64,000 bases of DNA, taken from positions 1,434,001-1,498,000 of the forward strand of contig NZ_CP097269.1 of assembly GCF_028473645.1 (NCBI RefSeq), read 5' to 3'. Below, in pieces: positions 23,750 through 31,836 of this stretch (position 1 is the stretch's first letter; the number at the start of each line of letters is the position of its first letter). Source of the DNA: Acidovorax sp. GBBC 1281 (GTDB lineage Bacteria; Pseudomonadota; Gammaproteobacteria; Burkholderiales; Burkholderiaceae_C). Under the pieces are notes generated by a model. The model was not told the origin of the DNA. It searched no databases and was given only the letters and a program-made list of their open reading frames with translations. A program made the position numbers and the translations under genes.

Positions 23750-24583
23750 TCAGTACACCTGGAACAGGTCCGCCAGCGCGGCGCGGTACTGCGGCTCGCC
23801 CACCGTGTTCGTGCTGTGGTGCGTGCCGCCTTCCACCAGCACGAAGCGCTTGGGTTCCTGCGCGGCGTCGTACAGCTTGCGGCCGAGGGTGGGCGGGATC
23901 AGGCTGTCGTCGCTGCCGTGCACCACCAGCAGGGGCGAGCCGATGTGGGCCACCTTGCGCGCCGACTCGAAGCGCTGGGTGATGAGGGCCGACACCGGCA
24001 GCCAACCCCACTTGAACGTGGCCACGACCTCGGGGATGTTGGTGAAGGTGCCTTCCACGATGGTGCCCTTCTCGTCGTTAACCATCGCCGCCAGGTCGAT
24101 GGCGATGGCGCCGCCGAGCGAGTGGCCGAAGATGTAGCGCGGCTGGTCGGGCGCGCGCTGCGCGAGCCAGTCCCACGCGGCGCGGGCGTCTTCCAGGGCC
24201 GTGGTTTCCGACGGCAGGGCCGCGCTGCTGCGCCCGAAGCCGCGGTAGTCGACTGCCAGCACCGAGAACCCCATGCTCTGCATGCGCCGCATGCGGCCTG
24301 CCGATCCCGATACGTTCCAGCGCGCGCCGTGCAGGTACAGCAGCACGGGCGCATCGGCTTTGGCGGCCGGCAGCCACAGGCCGTGCAGCTTCTCGGCCTT
24401 GCCGGTGGCTTTCGAGTCGAATGCGATCCAGACATCTTCCATGTCGTCGGTGGACTGGGCACCGCCCCAGGCACGGTCGCTGGGCTGGAAGATCCACTCG
24501 CGCTGCTTGGCGTCGAGGGTGGCGCAACCCGCCGTGACGGCCATGGCGAGGGCGATGGATGAAAGGAGGGGCCAGCGTTTCAT
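23750..24583 (-). CDS. Alpha/beta hydrolase, predicted lipoprotein
   Basis: A 277-residue serine hydrolase. The N-terminus MKRWPLLSSIALAMAVTAGC ends in a lipobox-like TAGC, so it may be lipid-anchored. The oxyanion/cap region LYLHGARWNVSGSAG, nucleophile elbow FGHSLGGAIAIDLA, acid LVVHGSDDSLIPP and His VEGGTHHSTN complete a catalytic triad. It resembles the BEM46/YfhR group of alpha/beta hydrolases. The substrate is unknown. It follows the MFS gene region by reverse order but is transcribed separately upstream of it. Confidence 0.85.
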   Translation of the reverse strand: MKRWPLLSSIALAMAVTAGCATLDAKQREWIFQPSDRAWGGAQSTDDMEDVWIAFDSKATGKAEKLHGLWLPAAKADAPVLLYLHGARWNVSGSAGRMRRMQSMGFSVLAVDYRGFGRSSAALPSETTALEDARAAWDWLAQRAPDQPRYIFGHSLGGAIAIDLAAMVNDEKGTIVEGTFTNIPEVVATFKWGWLPVSALITQRFESARKVAHIGSPLLVVHGSDDSLIPPTLGRKLYDAAQEPKRFVLVEGGTHHSTNTVGEPQYRAALADLFQVY

Positions 24584-24665
24584 GGGTAGGACTGAGTGCC
24601 GCGGTGTCGGGAAAGTTCTATGGCAGTGTTTCAGCGGGTATGCCGGCGGTTTGATTGCCTTGGTT

Positions 24666-24682
24666 GCTCACTTTTCAATAGC
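24666..24682. repeat. Copy of the 17-bp AT-rich element with one degenerate arm
   Basis: GCTCA-CTTTTCA-ATAGC. The flank before it (attgccttggtt) matches the flank of the copy at 48641 (atatgccttaggc), so the repeated unit is longer than 17 bp. Confidence 0.5.
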
Positions 24683-24910
24683 AAATCGGGAAATCCCCGG
24701 CTTTTCCGGCTTTTGCAAGAAACGCGCCCGTCGATGCGCTTTGTTACATGCGGATTGTGCGGGAGAGATGGCCTGATTTCGGCACCGCTGCCCAGGTCAG
24801 GAGCCCGGAAAAGCGCCGATTGACGCTGCAGCGCAGCATCGATAGGCCGTGACGGCCGGACGGGGTCGCCCGTAGGATGCGCACTCAGGGGGCAAGGCGG
24901 GGTAACAACG

Positions 24911-25020
24911 CACAACAACGCACAACAACGCACAACAACGCACAACAACGCACAACAACGCACAACAACGCACAACAACGCACAACAACGCACAACAACG
25001 CACAACAACGCACAACAACG
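24911..25020. repeat. Tandem repeat, 11 perfect copies of a 10-bp unit
   Basis: The unit cacaacaacg is repeated 11 times without a mismatch, and a partial aacaacg sits just before at 24904-24910. The unit is not a multiple of three. It ends 108 bp before the start codon of the phosphodiesterase gene, so copy-number change would alter promoter or leader spacing rather than the protein. Confidence 0.98.
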
Positions 25021-25128
25021 GTGCGTGAAGCGCCGAGATACCGCTGCCGCGGCAAAGTTCCCCGAGTCACCGTCCTGTCATGTGGCGCCTCCACAGTGGC
25101 GCACTTCAACGATCAACGAGGTAGAGCA

Positions 25129-26295
25129 ATGCACCTGTCTGGTTTCAAGGGGGCCGCGCTGGCCCTGGCCGCCGCCGCTGCCCTGGCCGCCTGTGGCGGC
25201 AATGACGATGATTTCCCCACGCTGAACGGCGCCAAGCCCCTGGTGATCGGCCACCGCGGTGCCGCCGGCTACCTGCCGGACCACACGCTGGAAGGCTACA
25301 AGAAGGGCATCGAGCTGGGCGCGGACTTCATCGAACCGGACCTCGTGGCCACCAAGGACGGCGTGCTGATCGCACGGCACGAACCCAACATCACCGGCAC
25401 CACCGACGTGTCGCAGCGCCCGGAGTTCGCCAGCCGCAAGACCAAGAAGATGGTCGATGGCGTTCAAGAAGAAGGCTGGTTCGCCTCCGACTTCACCCTG
25501 GCCGAGATCAAGACCCTGCGCGCCATCCAGCCCCTGGCCGAGCGCGATCAGTCGTTCAACGGCAAGTACCAGATCCCGACGCTGGCCGAAGTGCTGGACC
25601 TCGCCCGGTCCGAAGGCACGCGCGTGGGCCGCACCGTGGGCGTGTACATCGAAACCAAGCACCCCACCTACCACGCCAACCTGAACCTCAAGCTCGAGGA
25701 CCGGCTGCTCACCACGCTCTCGCAGTACGGCTACACCACCGCGGCGTCGCCCGTCATCCTGCAGTCGTTCGAAGTGTCTAACCTCAAGTACCTGCGCACC
25801 AAGACCCAGGTGCGCCTGGTGCAACTGGTGGATGCCAACGACATCAAGGCCGACGGCAGCATGGACCTGACCGCGCCCTACGACAAGCCCTACGACTTCG
25901 CCGTGGCCGGCGACCAGCGCACCTTCGCCAGCCTGCTGACCCCTGCGGGCTTGAAGGAGGTCAAGACCTATGCGGACGGCATCGGCCCCTGGAAGCCGTA
26001 CCTGATCCCCTCGAAGCTGGTGGATGACAACAAGGACGGCCAGCCCGACGACCTGAACGGCGACGGCAAGATCGACGAGCGCGACCGCGTGATGATGCCC
26101 GCGACCTCCGTCGTGTCCGATGCGCACGCGGCCGGGCTCTTCGTGCACCCGTACACCTTCCGCAGCGAGGCGCGCCGCCTGGCTTCCGACTTCAAGGGCG
26201 ATCCGAAGGCGGAATACCGCATGTTCTACCGCCTGGGCGTGGACGGCGTGTTCGCGGACTTCCCCGACCACGCCAAGGCGGCGCGGGACGACTGA
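25129..26295 (+). CDS. glpQ: Glycerophosphodiester phosphodiesterase, lipoprotein, with EF-hand-like insert
   Basis: Hydrolyses glycerophosphodiesters to glycerol 3-phosphate and an alcohol, outside the cytoplasm. I use the ATG at 25129, giving 388 residues, because it begins the lipoprotein signal [22 protein letters not shown] (lipobox LAAC). The GDPD motifs are [19 protein letters not shown], the metal ligands in [14 protein letters not shown] and ARHEPNI, and a late FADFPDHA. Near residues 300-320 it has two adjacent calcium-loop-like stretches ([10 protein letters not shown] and [12 protein letters not shown]). The frame extends upstream through the tandem repeat but that part is not expected to be translated. 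Confidence 0.9.
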   Translation: MHLSGFKGAALALAAAAALAACGGNDDDFPTLNGAKPLVIGHRGAAGYLPDHTLEGYKKGIELGADFIEPDLVATKDGVLIARHEPNITGTTDVSQRPEFASRKTKKMVDGVQEEGWFASDFTLAEIKTLRAIQPLAERDQSFNGKYQIPTLAEVLDLARSEGTRVGRTVGVYIETKHPTYHANLNLKLEDRLLTTLSQYGYTTAASPVILQSFEVSNLKYLRTKTQVRLVQLVDANDIKADGSMDLTAPYDKPYDFAVAGDQRTFASLLTPAGLKEVKTYADGIGPWKPYLIPSKLVDDNKDGQPDDLNGDGKIDERDRVMMPATSVVSDAHAAGLFVHPYTFRSEARRLASDFKGDPKAEYRMFYRLGVDGVFADFPDHAKAARDD

Positions 26296-26355
26296 TCCCT
26301 CGGTCGACGGCCTGCCGGCGGCAGGGTCGCCGGCGGGCCATCGTTTTGGGGTGCG

Positions 26356-27045
26356 TCAGAAGCTGTGCTTGACGCCGATGCTCAGCAGGGTCCTGCCCTG
26401 CCGGCGCCCGACGACCCCGTCCAGTTGCCAGCCCGGTGTCCATTCCCACAGCGCGCCGGTCTGGAACGTGGGCGGACCGCCGCGCTGGCCGAACGCCTCG
26501 ATGTGCGCCGTGACCGCACCCCAGGTGGATTCGACCGCGGCGCCCCAGGTGGGCAGCCAGCGGTGGTCGGGCGTGTGCAGCGTGCCGGCATTGGCGTGCA
26601 CGGCCCCCCAACTGGCGATGCAGGTGCCCAGCAGGTTGAGGGCCCGCGTGCTGCGCGGCTCCCGGTGGGTGTGCCACAGGCCCACGCTGCTGGCCGCGTG
26701 GCAGCCTTGCTCGGGCGGCGGCGTCCACTGCCATTTGGCCACCACGCTTTGCACCGTGGCGCGGCCGTCCAGATCGCGCGCCAGCAGGGCGCCCAGCTCC
26801 AGGCCCGGCAGCGCCGCCGGGGCATAGGCCGGCGCTGCATAGAAGGCGCCGCGGTCGCGGTGCACGCCCTCCCACCACACCTCCACGTGCCCTTCGCCAG
26901 GGGCGTTCACCCCCGCGTCGTCGACCGTGAGGGGCCGCCCCGCGTGGGCCGGCAGCGTGAGGGCGGCGATGGTCGCCAGGGCTGCCACGCCATAGCCCTG
27001 GCAGGCGGAGCGAAGGTGATGGGGGTGGTGGCGGCGCAGTGGCAT
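26356..27045 (-). CDS. Predicted secreted beta-rich protein of unknown function
   Basis: A 229-residue protein with a signal peptide (GYGVAALATIAALTLPAHA, then GRPLTVDDAGVN). The mature part alternates polar and aromatic residues and has many Trp (VEVWWEGV, AKWQWTPP, ALWEWTPGWQLDGVVG), ending IGVKHSF with a terminal Phe. This pattern fits a small outer-membrane beta-barrel or porin-like protein. The opening phrase PLTVDDAG is shared with outer-membrane transporter-like families as I recall them. It starts 34 bp after the mutL stop on the same strand. The function is unknown. Confidence 0.65.
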   Translation of the reverse strand: MPLRRHHPHHLRSACQGYGVAALATIAALTLPAHAGRPLTVDDAGVNAPGEGHVEVWWEGVHRDRGAFYAAPAYAPAALPGLELGALLARDLDGRATVQSVVAKWQWTPPPEQGCHAASSVGLWHTHREPRSTRALNLLGTCIASWGAVHANAGTLHTPDHRWLPTWGAAVESTWGAVTAHIEAFGQRGGPPTFQTGALWEWTPGWQLDGVVGRRQGRTLLSIGVKHSF

Positions 27046-27079
27046 GGGTGGAATCCGTATGGCCTGCGGCGCCGGGGGG

Positions 27080-29065
27080 TCAGCGTCCGCGCAGGAAGAG
27101 GGCGTCCAGCTCGCGCATGGACAGTTGCCGCCAGGTGGGGCGGCCGTGATTGCACTGGTCGGACCGGTCGGTGACTTCCATCTGTCGCAGCAGGGCGTTC
27201 ATTTCGTCGAGGGTGAGCCGGCGGTTGGCGCGCACCGCGCCGTGGCAGGCCATCGTACCCAGAATTTCATTGCGGGCGCGCTGCACCACGGTGCTGGCGT
27301 CGTGCGCTGACAACTCCGCGAGCACGCTGCGTGCCAGTTCCACCGCATTGCCCTGGGCCAGCGAGGTGGGCACGGCGCGCACGGCCAGCGTCTTCGGGGA
27401 GAAGGGGGCGATCTCCAGCCCCAGCATCGACAGCGTGTCGGCCTGGGCCTCGGCCGTGGCCACTTCCTGCGGCGTGGCGGCGAAGGTCGCCGGGATCAGC
27501 AGCGGCTGGCTGGCGATGCGTTCGCTGCCGTCCACCTGCGCCTTGAGCCGCTCGTACACGATGCGTTCGTGCGCGGCATGCATGTCCACGATGACCAGGC
27601 CGTGGGCGTTTTCCGCAAGGATGTAGACGCCCTGGATCTGCGCCACCGCCCGGCCCAGGGGCCAGGCCGGCGCGTCGTCGTCCGGCGTGGGCGGCGCGGG
27701 CGCCACGTCGGCCGCTGAAGAGGGGGTGGTCTGCGGGGAGGGGGGCGGAGTCCAGGCAACGGTGCCGGCCGTCGCAGCGCCGGCATGGCCCCATTCGGCG
27801 CGCGGCTCCTGCACGCTGGCCGGGAAGGCGCTGTCTTGTGCGCCGACGCCGGGCCCCTTCGGCGATCCCCACAGCGCCTGCAGGTCGGTCACCCAGTGGC
27901 CGACCACGGGCTCATCGAACCGGATCGCCGCCTGCGCTTTCCAGCTGGGCGCCATCCCGGGAGCGGGCGCCGGGGCGGCCTCCCCTGGCGCCGTCTCGGT
28001 GGCGCCGCTCGCGGCGAGTGCCTGGGCACGGGGCACGGCCAGGGCGTTCTCCACCGCATGGCGCACGGCCTGGTGGACCTCGCGGCTGTCTCGAAAGCGC
28101 ACCTCGATCTTGGTGGGATGCACGTTCACATCCACCCGCAACGGATCGATGGCCACGTACAGCGCATACACGGGCTGCTTCTGCCCGTGCAGCACGTCCT
28201 CGTAGGCGGCGCGCGCGGCGTGCGTGAGCACCTTGTCACGCACGAAGCGGCCGTTCACGTAGCAGAACTGCTGGTCGGCGCGCGAGCGGGCCGCATCCGG
28301 CAGGCCGGCGCGGCCGGTCACCGTGATGGCGCCGTGGCGGTGGCGCACGGCGACCGATTCCGCGAGGAAGTCCTCTCCCAGCACGTCGGCCAGCCGCCGG
28401 TCGAGCGCCTGCTGCAGCGCCGTGTCGGAGTCGTCGCCGCTGGCCAGGGTGGCGCGCCACTGCTCGACCAGCTTGCCTTCGTGCCAGATGGCGAAGCCCA
28501 CATCGGGCCGGGCGAGCGCGTGGCGGCGCACGGCCTCGATGCAGTGGGCCAGCTCGGTTGCGTCGGTCTTGAGGAATTTGCGCCGCGCCGGTGTCGCGAA
28601 GAACAGTTCCTTCACTTCCACCGTCGTGCCCTGGCTGCGTGCGGCGGGCCGCAGTTCGCCGCTGCGCGCATCCAGCAGGAAAGCGCTGGCCTGCTCCGCG
28701 GTGCGCGACAGCAGGGCCATTTCCGACACCGAAGCGATGGCGGCGAGCGCCTCGCCGCGAAAGCCCATGGTGGCCACGGATTCGAGGTCGTGCAGGTTGG
28801 TGATCTTGCTGGTGGCGTGGCGCCGCAGGGCGATCGGCAGTTCTTCCTGAGGGATGCCGCTGCCGTCGTCTTCCACCGAAATCAGCCGCACGCCGCCGGC
28901 CAGCAGGCGCACGGCGATCTGGGTGGCGCCGGAGTCGAGCGCGTTGTCCACCAGCTCGCGCACGGCGGAGGCGGGCCGTTCGACCACCTCGCCGGCCGCG
29001 ATCTGGCTGATCAGTTCGTCGGGCAGGTCGCGGATCGGTCGGCGCAGGGTGGGCTCTGTGGTCAT
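27080..29065 (-). CDS. mutL: DNA mismatch repair protein MutL
   Basis: Links MutS mismatch recognition to downstream repair. The 661 residues have the GHKL ATPase N-domain with IAAGEVVERPASAVRELVDN, the Bergerat motifs DDGSGIP and TMGFRGEALAAIASVS, and QGTTVEVKELFFATPARRKFLK. A Pro/Ala-rich linker (about residues 345-470) leads to the C-terminal dimerisation domain (VYILAENAHGLVIVDMHAAHERIVYE). The tail GRPTWRQLSMRELDALFLRGR is typical. The endonuclease motif DQHAxxER appears here as DMHAAHER, close to the canonical form, so endonuclease activity cannot be excluded. Confidence 0.97.
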   Translation of the reverse strand: MTTEPTLRRPIRDLPDELISQIAAGEVVERPASAVRELVDNALDSGATQIAVRLLAGGVRLISVEDDGSGIPQEELPIALRRHATSKITNLHDLESVATMGFRGEALAAIASVSEMALLSRTAEQASAFLLDARSGELRPAARSQGTTVEVKELFFATPARRKFLKTDATELAHCIEAVRRHALARPDVGFAIWHEGKLVEQWRATLASGDDSDTALQQALDRRLADVLGEDFLAESVAVRHRHGAITVTGRAGLPDAARSRADQQFCYVNGRFVRDKVLTHAARAAYEDVLHGQKQPVYALYVAIDPLRVDVNVHPTKIEVRFRDSREVHQAVRHAVENALAVPRAQALAASGATETAPGEAAPAPAPGMAPSWKAQAAIRFDEPVVGHWVTDLQALWGSPKGPGVGAQDSAFPASVQEPRAEWGHAGAATAGTVAWTPPPSPQTTPSSAADVAPAPPTPDDDAPAWPLGRAVAQIQGVYILAENAHGLVIVDMHAAHERIVYERLKAQVDGSERIASQPLLIPATFAATPQEVATAEAQADTLSMLGLEIAPFSPKTLAVRAVPTSLAQGNAVELARSVLAELSAHDASTVVQRARNEILGTMACHGAVRANRRLTLDEMNALLRQMEVTDRSDQCNHGRPTWRQLSMRELDALFLRGR

Positions 29066-29147
29066 TGCCCGGCATTCTAGGCAGTGCGGTTAGAGTACGC
29101 GCCGCATTGGCAATCCCGCCATCCCACTTTCCTCAGAAGGTCCGCCC

Positions 29148-29792
29148 TTGGAAATCATCCAGTTCCTGATCGACTTCATCCTGCACGTGGACAAGCACCT
29201 GGCGGCCTTCGTCAGCGCCTACGGCCCGTGGGTGTATGCGTTGCTGTTCCTCATCGTCTTCGTCGAGACGGGTGTGGTGGTGATGCCGTTCCTGCCCGGC
29301 GATTCGCTGCTGTTCATCGTCGGTGCGCTGTGCGGTGCGGGGCTCATGAACTTTCCGCTGGCCTGCGCGGTGCTGATCGCGGCGGCCATTCTCGGAGACC
29401 AGTGCAACTACACCATCGGGCGCTATTTCGGGCCCAAGGTATTCCAGTGGCCCGATTCGCGCTGGTTCAACCGGCGCGCGTTCCAGCAGGCGCACGACTT
29501 CTACGAACGCTACGGCGGCGTCACCATCGTGCTGGCGCGCTTCATGCCCTTCATCCGCACCTTCGCGCCCTTCGTGGCCGGCGTGGCCGAAATGGGCCGG
29601 GCGAAGTTCACGGCGTTCAACGTGGGCGGTGCGCTGCTGTGGGTGCTGGGCATCTGCACGGCGGGCTACTTCTTCGGCAACTTCCCGTGGGTGCAGGCCA
29701 ATCTGGACAAGATCATCTGGGCGCTGATCCTGGTGCCGGGCCTGATCGCGCTCTACGGCGGCTGGCGCGCCGGCCGCCAGAAAACGGCCTGA
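29148..29792 (+). CDS. DedA family inner-membrane protein
   Basis: A 214-residue DedA/VTT-domain protein, a family with roles in membrane lipid (undecaprenyl phosphate or phosphatidylethanolamine) scrambling and membrane potential. The start is TTG at 29148 (EIIQFLIDFILHVDKHL), preceded by tcagaagg. Conserved features are FVETGVVVMPFLPGDSLLFI, GDQCNYTIGRYFG, RYGGVTIVLARFMPFIRTFAPFVAGVAEM and five or so hydrophobic helices. It is divergent from mutL across an 82-bp gap. Confidence 0.92.
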   Translation: MEIIQFLIDFILHVDKHLAAFVSAYGPWVYALLFLIVFVETGVVVMPFLPGDSLLFIVGALCGAGLMNFPLACAVLIAAAILGDQCNYTIGRYFGPKVFQWPDSRWFNRRAFQQAHDFYERYGGVTIVLARFMPFIRTFAPFVAGVAEMGRAKFTAFNVGGALLWVLGICTAGYFFGNFPWVQANLDKIIWALILVPGLIALYGGWRAGRQKTA

Positions 29793-29846
29793 GCGGGAGC
29801 CGGGGGCACCGCGCGCCCCATCCCCGATGCCAAAGCGAATGCGCTG

Positions 29847-30833
29847 TCAGCGCATCGTGCGGTCCAGCCACTGCAGCAGCTGGCGGGTGACGAACTCCGG
29901 GTTGTCCAGGTTCGAGATGTGGCCAGCCTCGGGGATCACCACGGCATCGCAGCCGATCACCTCGGCCATGGCGTGCATCTCGTGCGGCGGGCGGGGAATG
30001 TCCTCGTCGCCGCACATGAGCAGCGTGGTCTGGGGGCGGAGCGCAGCCAGCCGGTCCATCGCATCGGCGCGGCCGAAGATGATGCGGCCCAGCGGCACCA
30101 CCGATTGGCGCAATCGATCAGGCGCCATCGCCGCCAGGCTGCGGCCGAAGGCGGCGGGGCGGGGGCTCGAGGGATCGGTGCCGGGCCGAAAGAAGATCGG
30201 CACGATGGCATCCACCAGCGGCTGGGTGATCTGCCCGCCAGCCTCGATCGCATCGAGCAGGCCGAAGTAACGCAGACGCGTGGCCTCGGGCTCGGCCCCG
30301 AGGTAGGTGTCCATCATCACGAGGCTGCGAACCCGGTCCGGCGCCTTCAGCGCCAGCTCCGCCCCCCACATGCCGCCGACCGAGAGGCCGACCACGGCGC
30401 ATTCGCGGACGTGCAGGGCGTCGAGCAGTTCCAGCATCTGTGCCGCCAGGCCTTTCAGGTCCTGCGTGTCGGCAGGCAACGGCCCCGACGCGCCGTGGCC
30501 CCACAGGTCGGGCGCGATGACCCGGAAGTGCCGCGACAACGCCTGGATCTGGGGCGCCCACATCGAAGAATCCCACAGGTAGCTGTGCCCGAGCAGCACG
30601 ACCGGGCCCCGGCCACGATCCTGGTAGTGCAGGTGGCAGCCTTGCGACGTGGTGAATCGCTTCTTGGATGCAGCGCTCGCTGCATCCGCCGTGCCGTTCG
30701 CCAGGGCACTGCCCGACGCGATGGCGGCGGGTATGGCCATCAGTTGCAGCGCGGCTCGGCGGCGGCTCAGCGCAGGCTCGGGCGAAAGAGGTTCGTTGGC
30801 GGAGGCCAGGGGCGACGGGCGCATGGAATGCAT
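29847..30833 (-). CDS. Alpha/beta hydrolase with Arg-Arg export signal
   Basis: A 328-residue hydrolase. The N-terminal SRRRAALQLMAIPAAIASGSALA looks like a Tat signal. The fold has the HG motif LLGHSYLWDSSMW, nucleophile elbow VVGLSVGGMWG, acid LMCGDEDIPRP and His IPEAGHISNLDNPEF. Overall it resembles 3-oxoadipate enol-lactonase-like enzymes (PcaD), though a periplasmic location would be unusual for that role. A TetR-operator-like palindrome lies about 60 bp upstream of the start. The stop faces the dedA gene. Confidence 0.85.
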   Translation of the reverse strand: MHSMRPSPLASANEPLSPEPALSRRRAALQLMAIPAAIASGSALANGTADAASAASKKRFTTSQGCHLHYQDRGRGPVVLLGHSYLWDSSMWAPQIQALSRHFRVIAPDLWGHGASGPLPADTQDLKGLAAQMLELLDALHVRECAVVGLSVGGMWGAELALKAPDRVRSLVMMDTYLGAEPEATRLRYFGLLDAIEAGGQITQPLVDAIVPIFFRPGTDPSSPRPAAFGRSLAAMAPDRLRQSVVPLGRIIFGRADAMDRLAALRPQTTLLMCGDEDIPRPPHEMHAMAEVIGCDAVVIPEAGHISNLDNPEFVTRQLLQWLDRTMR

Positions 30834-30891
30834 TCTGCAGAGTGGAACAAGCGAAGAATGTTAGCCGCACCCACGCGCTTTAAATGTACTA

Positions 30892-30904
30892 AACCGTATC
30901 GGTT
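30892..30904. promoter_or_regulatory. TetR-type operator-like palindrome
   Basis: AACCG-TAT-CGGTT, a 13-bp perfect inverted repeat inside tactaaaccgtatcggtt (30888-30904), about 60 bp upstream of the hydrolase start. Its form resembles operators of TetR/AcrR-family repressors. No such regulator is encoded in the window. Confidence 0.45.
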
Positions 30905-30971
30905 AGTGGCGAGACGCTTTTTTATCGCTTTGCATCTGTGCTTTGAGAGGCGCTCCGCCTGGCACCCACGC

Positions 30972-31010
30972 AAAAACGCCTGCAGGGCACTGGGGCCCTG
31001 CAGGCGTTTT
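30972..31010 (-). terminator. Rho-independent terminator after the glycine-zipper lipoprotein gene
   Basis: Long GC hairpin: aaaaacgcctgcagggc pairs with gccctgcaggcgtttt across a short loop. On the minus strand the stem is followed by TTTTTG, and it lies 40 bp after the lipoprotein stop. The symmetric A/T tracts may make it work in both directions. Confidence 0.9.
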
Positions 31011-31049
31011 GTGATCGAAAGGATGGGGGGTTAAACCATCCCCGTGCGA

Positions 31050-31277
31050 TCAGCGGCGGCGTTGATCGCGGTCTTCGCCGAGTTCGTGGCCGACCAGCGC
31101 ACCGGCGCCGGCACCGATCACGGTTGCGGTGGTACCACCGACGGCACTGCCCAGCACGCCACCGGCGACGGCGCCTACGCCGGTACCGATCTGTGCATTG
31201 GTGGGGTTGGAAGAGCAGCCGACGAGGCCGAGTGCGGCTGCGACAGCGGCGGCGGAAACGAGATGGCGGTAGTTCAT
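31050..31277 (-). CDS. Glycine-zipper lipoprotein, OsmB-like
   Basis: A 75-residue lipoprotein. The start is the ATG at 31277, preceded by caggagcc. The signal MNYRHLVSAAAVAAALGLVGC has lipobox LVGC, cutting before CSSNPTNAQ. The rest is a glycine-zipper pair (IGTGVGAVAGGVLGSAVGG and VIGAGAGALVGHELG) and a basic end EDRDQRRR. This matches the OsmB/YMGG-type 2TM glycine-zipper families of outer-membrane-associated stress lipoproteins. A strong terminator follows it, so it is a single-gene unit. Confidence 0.88.
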   Translation of the reverse strand: MNYRHLVSAAAVAAALGLVGCSSNPTNAQIGTGVGAVAGGVLGSAVGGTTATVIGAGAGALVGHELGEDRDQRRR

Positions 31278-31455
31278 GACTTGGCTCCTGATATCTGTGA
31301 GGGCATGGGATCCGGACAGGGCGGCGATCCATTCAAACCGCTGCATTTGCCTGTCCCAACCCATGCCTGTACTATCGCCCCGGCGCCGCGACTGCGGTGT
31401 AGGCAGGCGAGGCCGCGTGCTGTAGGAGGTGCCCCACCTGACCGCGGCTTGCGGG

Positions 31456-31788
31456 TCAGCCCGGGGACAGGCAGATGGTCACGAGAAGCGACGCATCGCT
31501 CACCGCGCGCAGCGAGTGCGCGGCGCGGGGCTGCAGGTGCACGAAGTCGCCCGGGCGCAGCAGACGTGCCCCGCCGGCGGTGTGGAACTCCGCTTCGCCC
31601 TCCAGGCACTGAACGGTGATTTCGCCCGGCGTGTCGTGCTGGCGCAAATCCTTGCCGGCCGCCAGCACGACGCGGATCACTTCCAGCTGGGCGGCCTTGA
31701 TGATGGCCGTGGTGGCGGCGCTCGCCAGCCGGTCGCCCAGAGGGCTCAGGCTGACGACTTCTCCAGAACGTGCGTGGTGCAGGGCCAT
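31456..31788 (-). CDS. Small cupin-domain protein
   Basis: A 110-residue single-domain cupin. The two cupin motifs are recognisable: VLAAGKDLRQHDTPGEITVQCLEG and GARLLRPGDFVHLQPRAAHSLRAV. The metal-ligand set is reduced: H in RQHDTP, E in GEITV and H in AAHSL. Small cupins of this type are stress- or sugar-related with no assigned reaction. It starts 48 bp after the amiC stop on the same strand. Confidence 0.8.
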   Translation of the reverse strand: MALHHARSGEVVSLSPLGDRLASAATTAIIKAAQLEVIRVVLAAGKDLRQHDTPGEITVQCLEGEAEFHTAGGARLLRPGDFVHLQPRAAHSLRAVSDASLLVTICLSPG

Positions 31789-31836
31789 GGGGTTCTCCTC
31801 GTGGTTTCAGGTCACGCTCTCAGGCCCGCCGAGCCC

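Larger units (their letters stand above)
24584..25128. other. Intergenic region with AT-rich element and tandem repeat before the GDPD gene
   Basis: A 545-bp gap with no convincing gene. It contains a decayed AT-rich element (24666-24682) and the 10-bp tandem repeat (24911-25020). The promoter of the downstream lipoprotein gene must be here, either before the repeat or in the 108 bp after it. Open frames through the repeat have repetitive [10 protein letters not shown] or [10 protein letters not shown] composition and are artefacts of the repeat. Confidence 0.6.

Noticed and set aside
24911..25020. CRISPR array
   Set aside because: Units are 10 bp, contiguous and identical, with no spacers and no cas genes.
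24631..25109. Minus-strand frames through the tandem repeat ([14 protein letters not shown] peptides)
   Set aside because: They are a product of the 10-bp repeat read in three frames; no start signal, no family.
24877..25128. In-frame N-terminal extension of the GDPD gene across the repeat
   Set aside because: It would put 84 repetitive residues before a clear lipoprotein signal peptide; the ATG at 25129 explains the protein fully.
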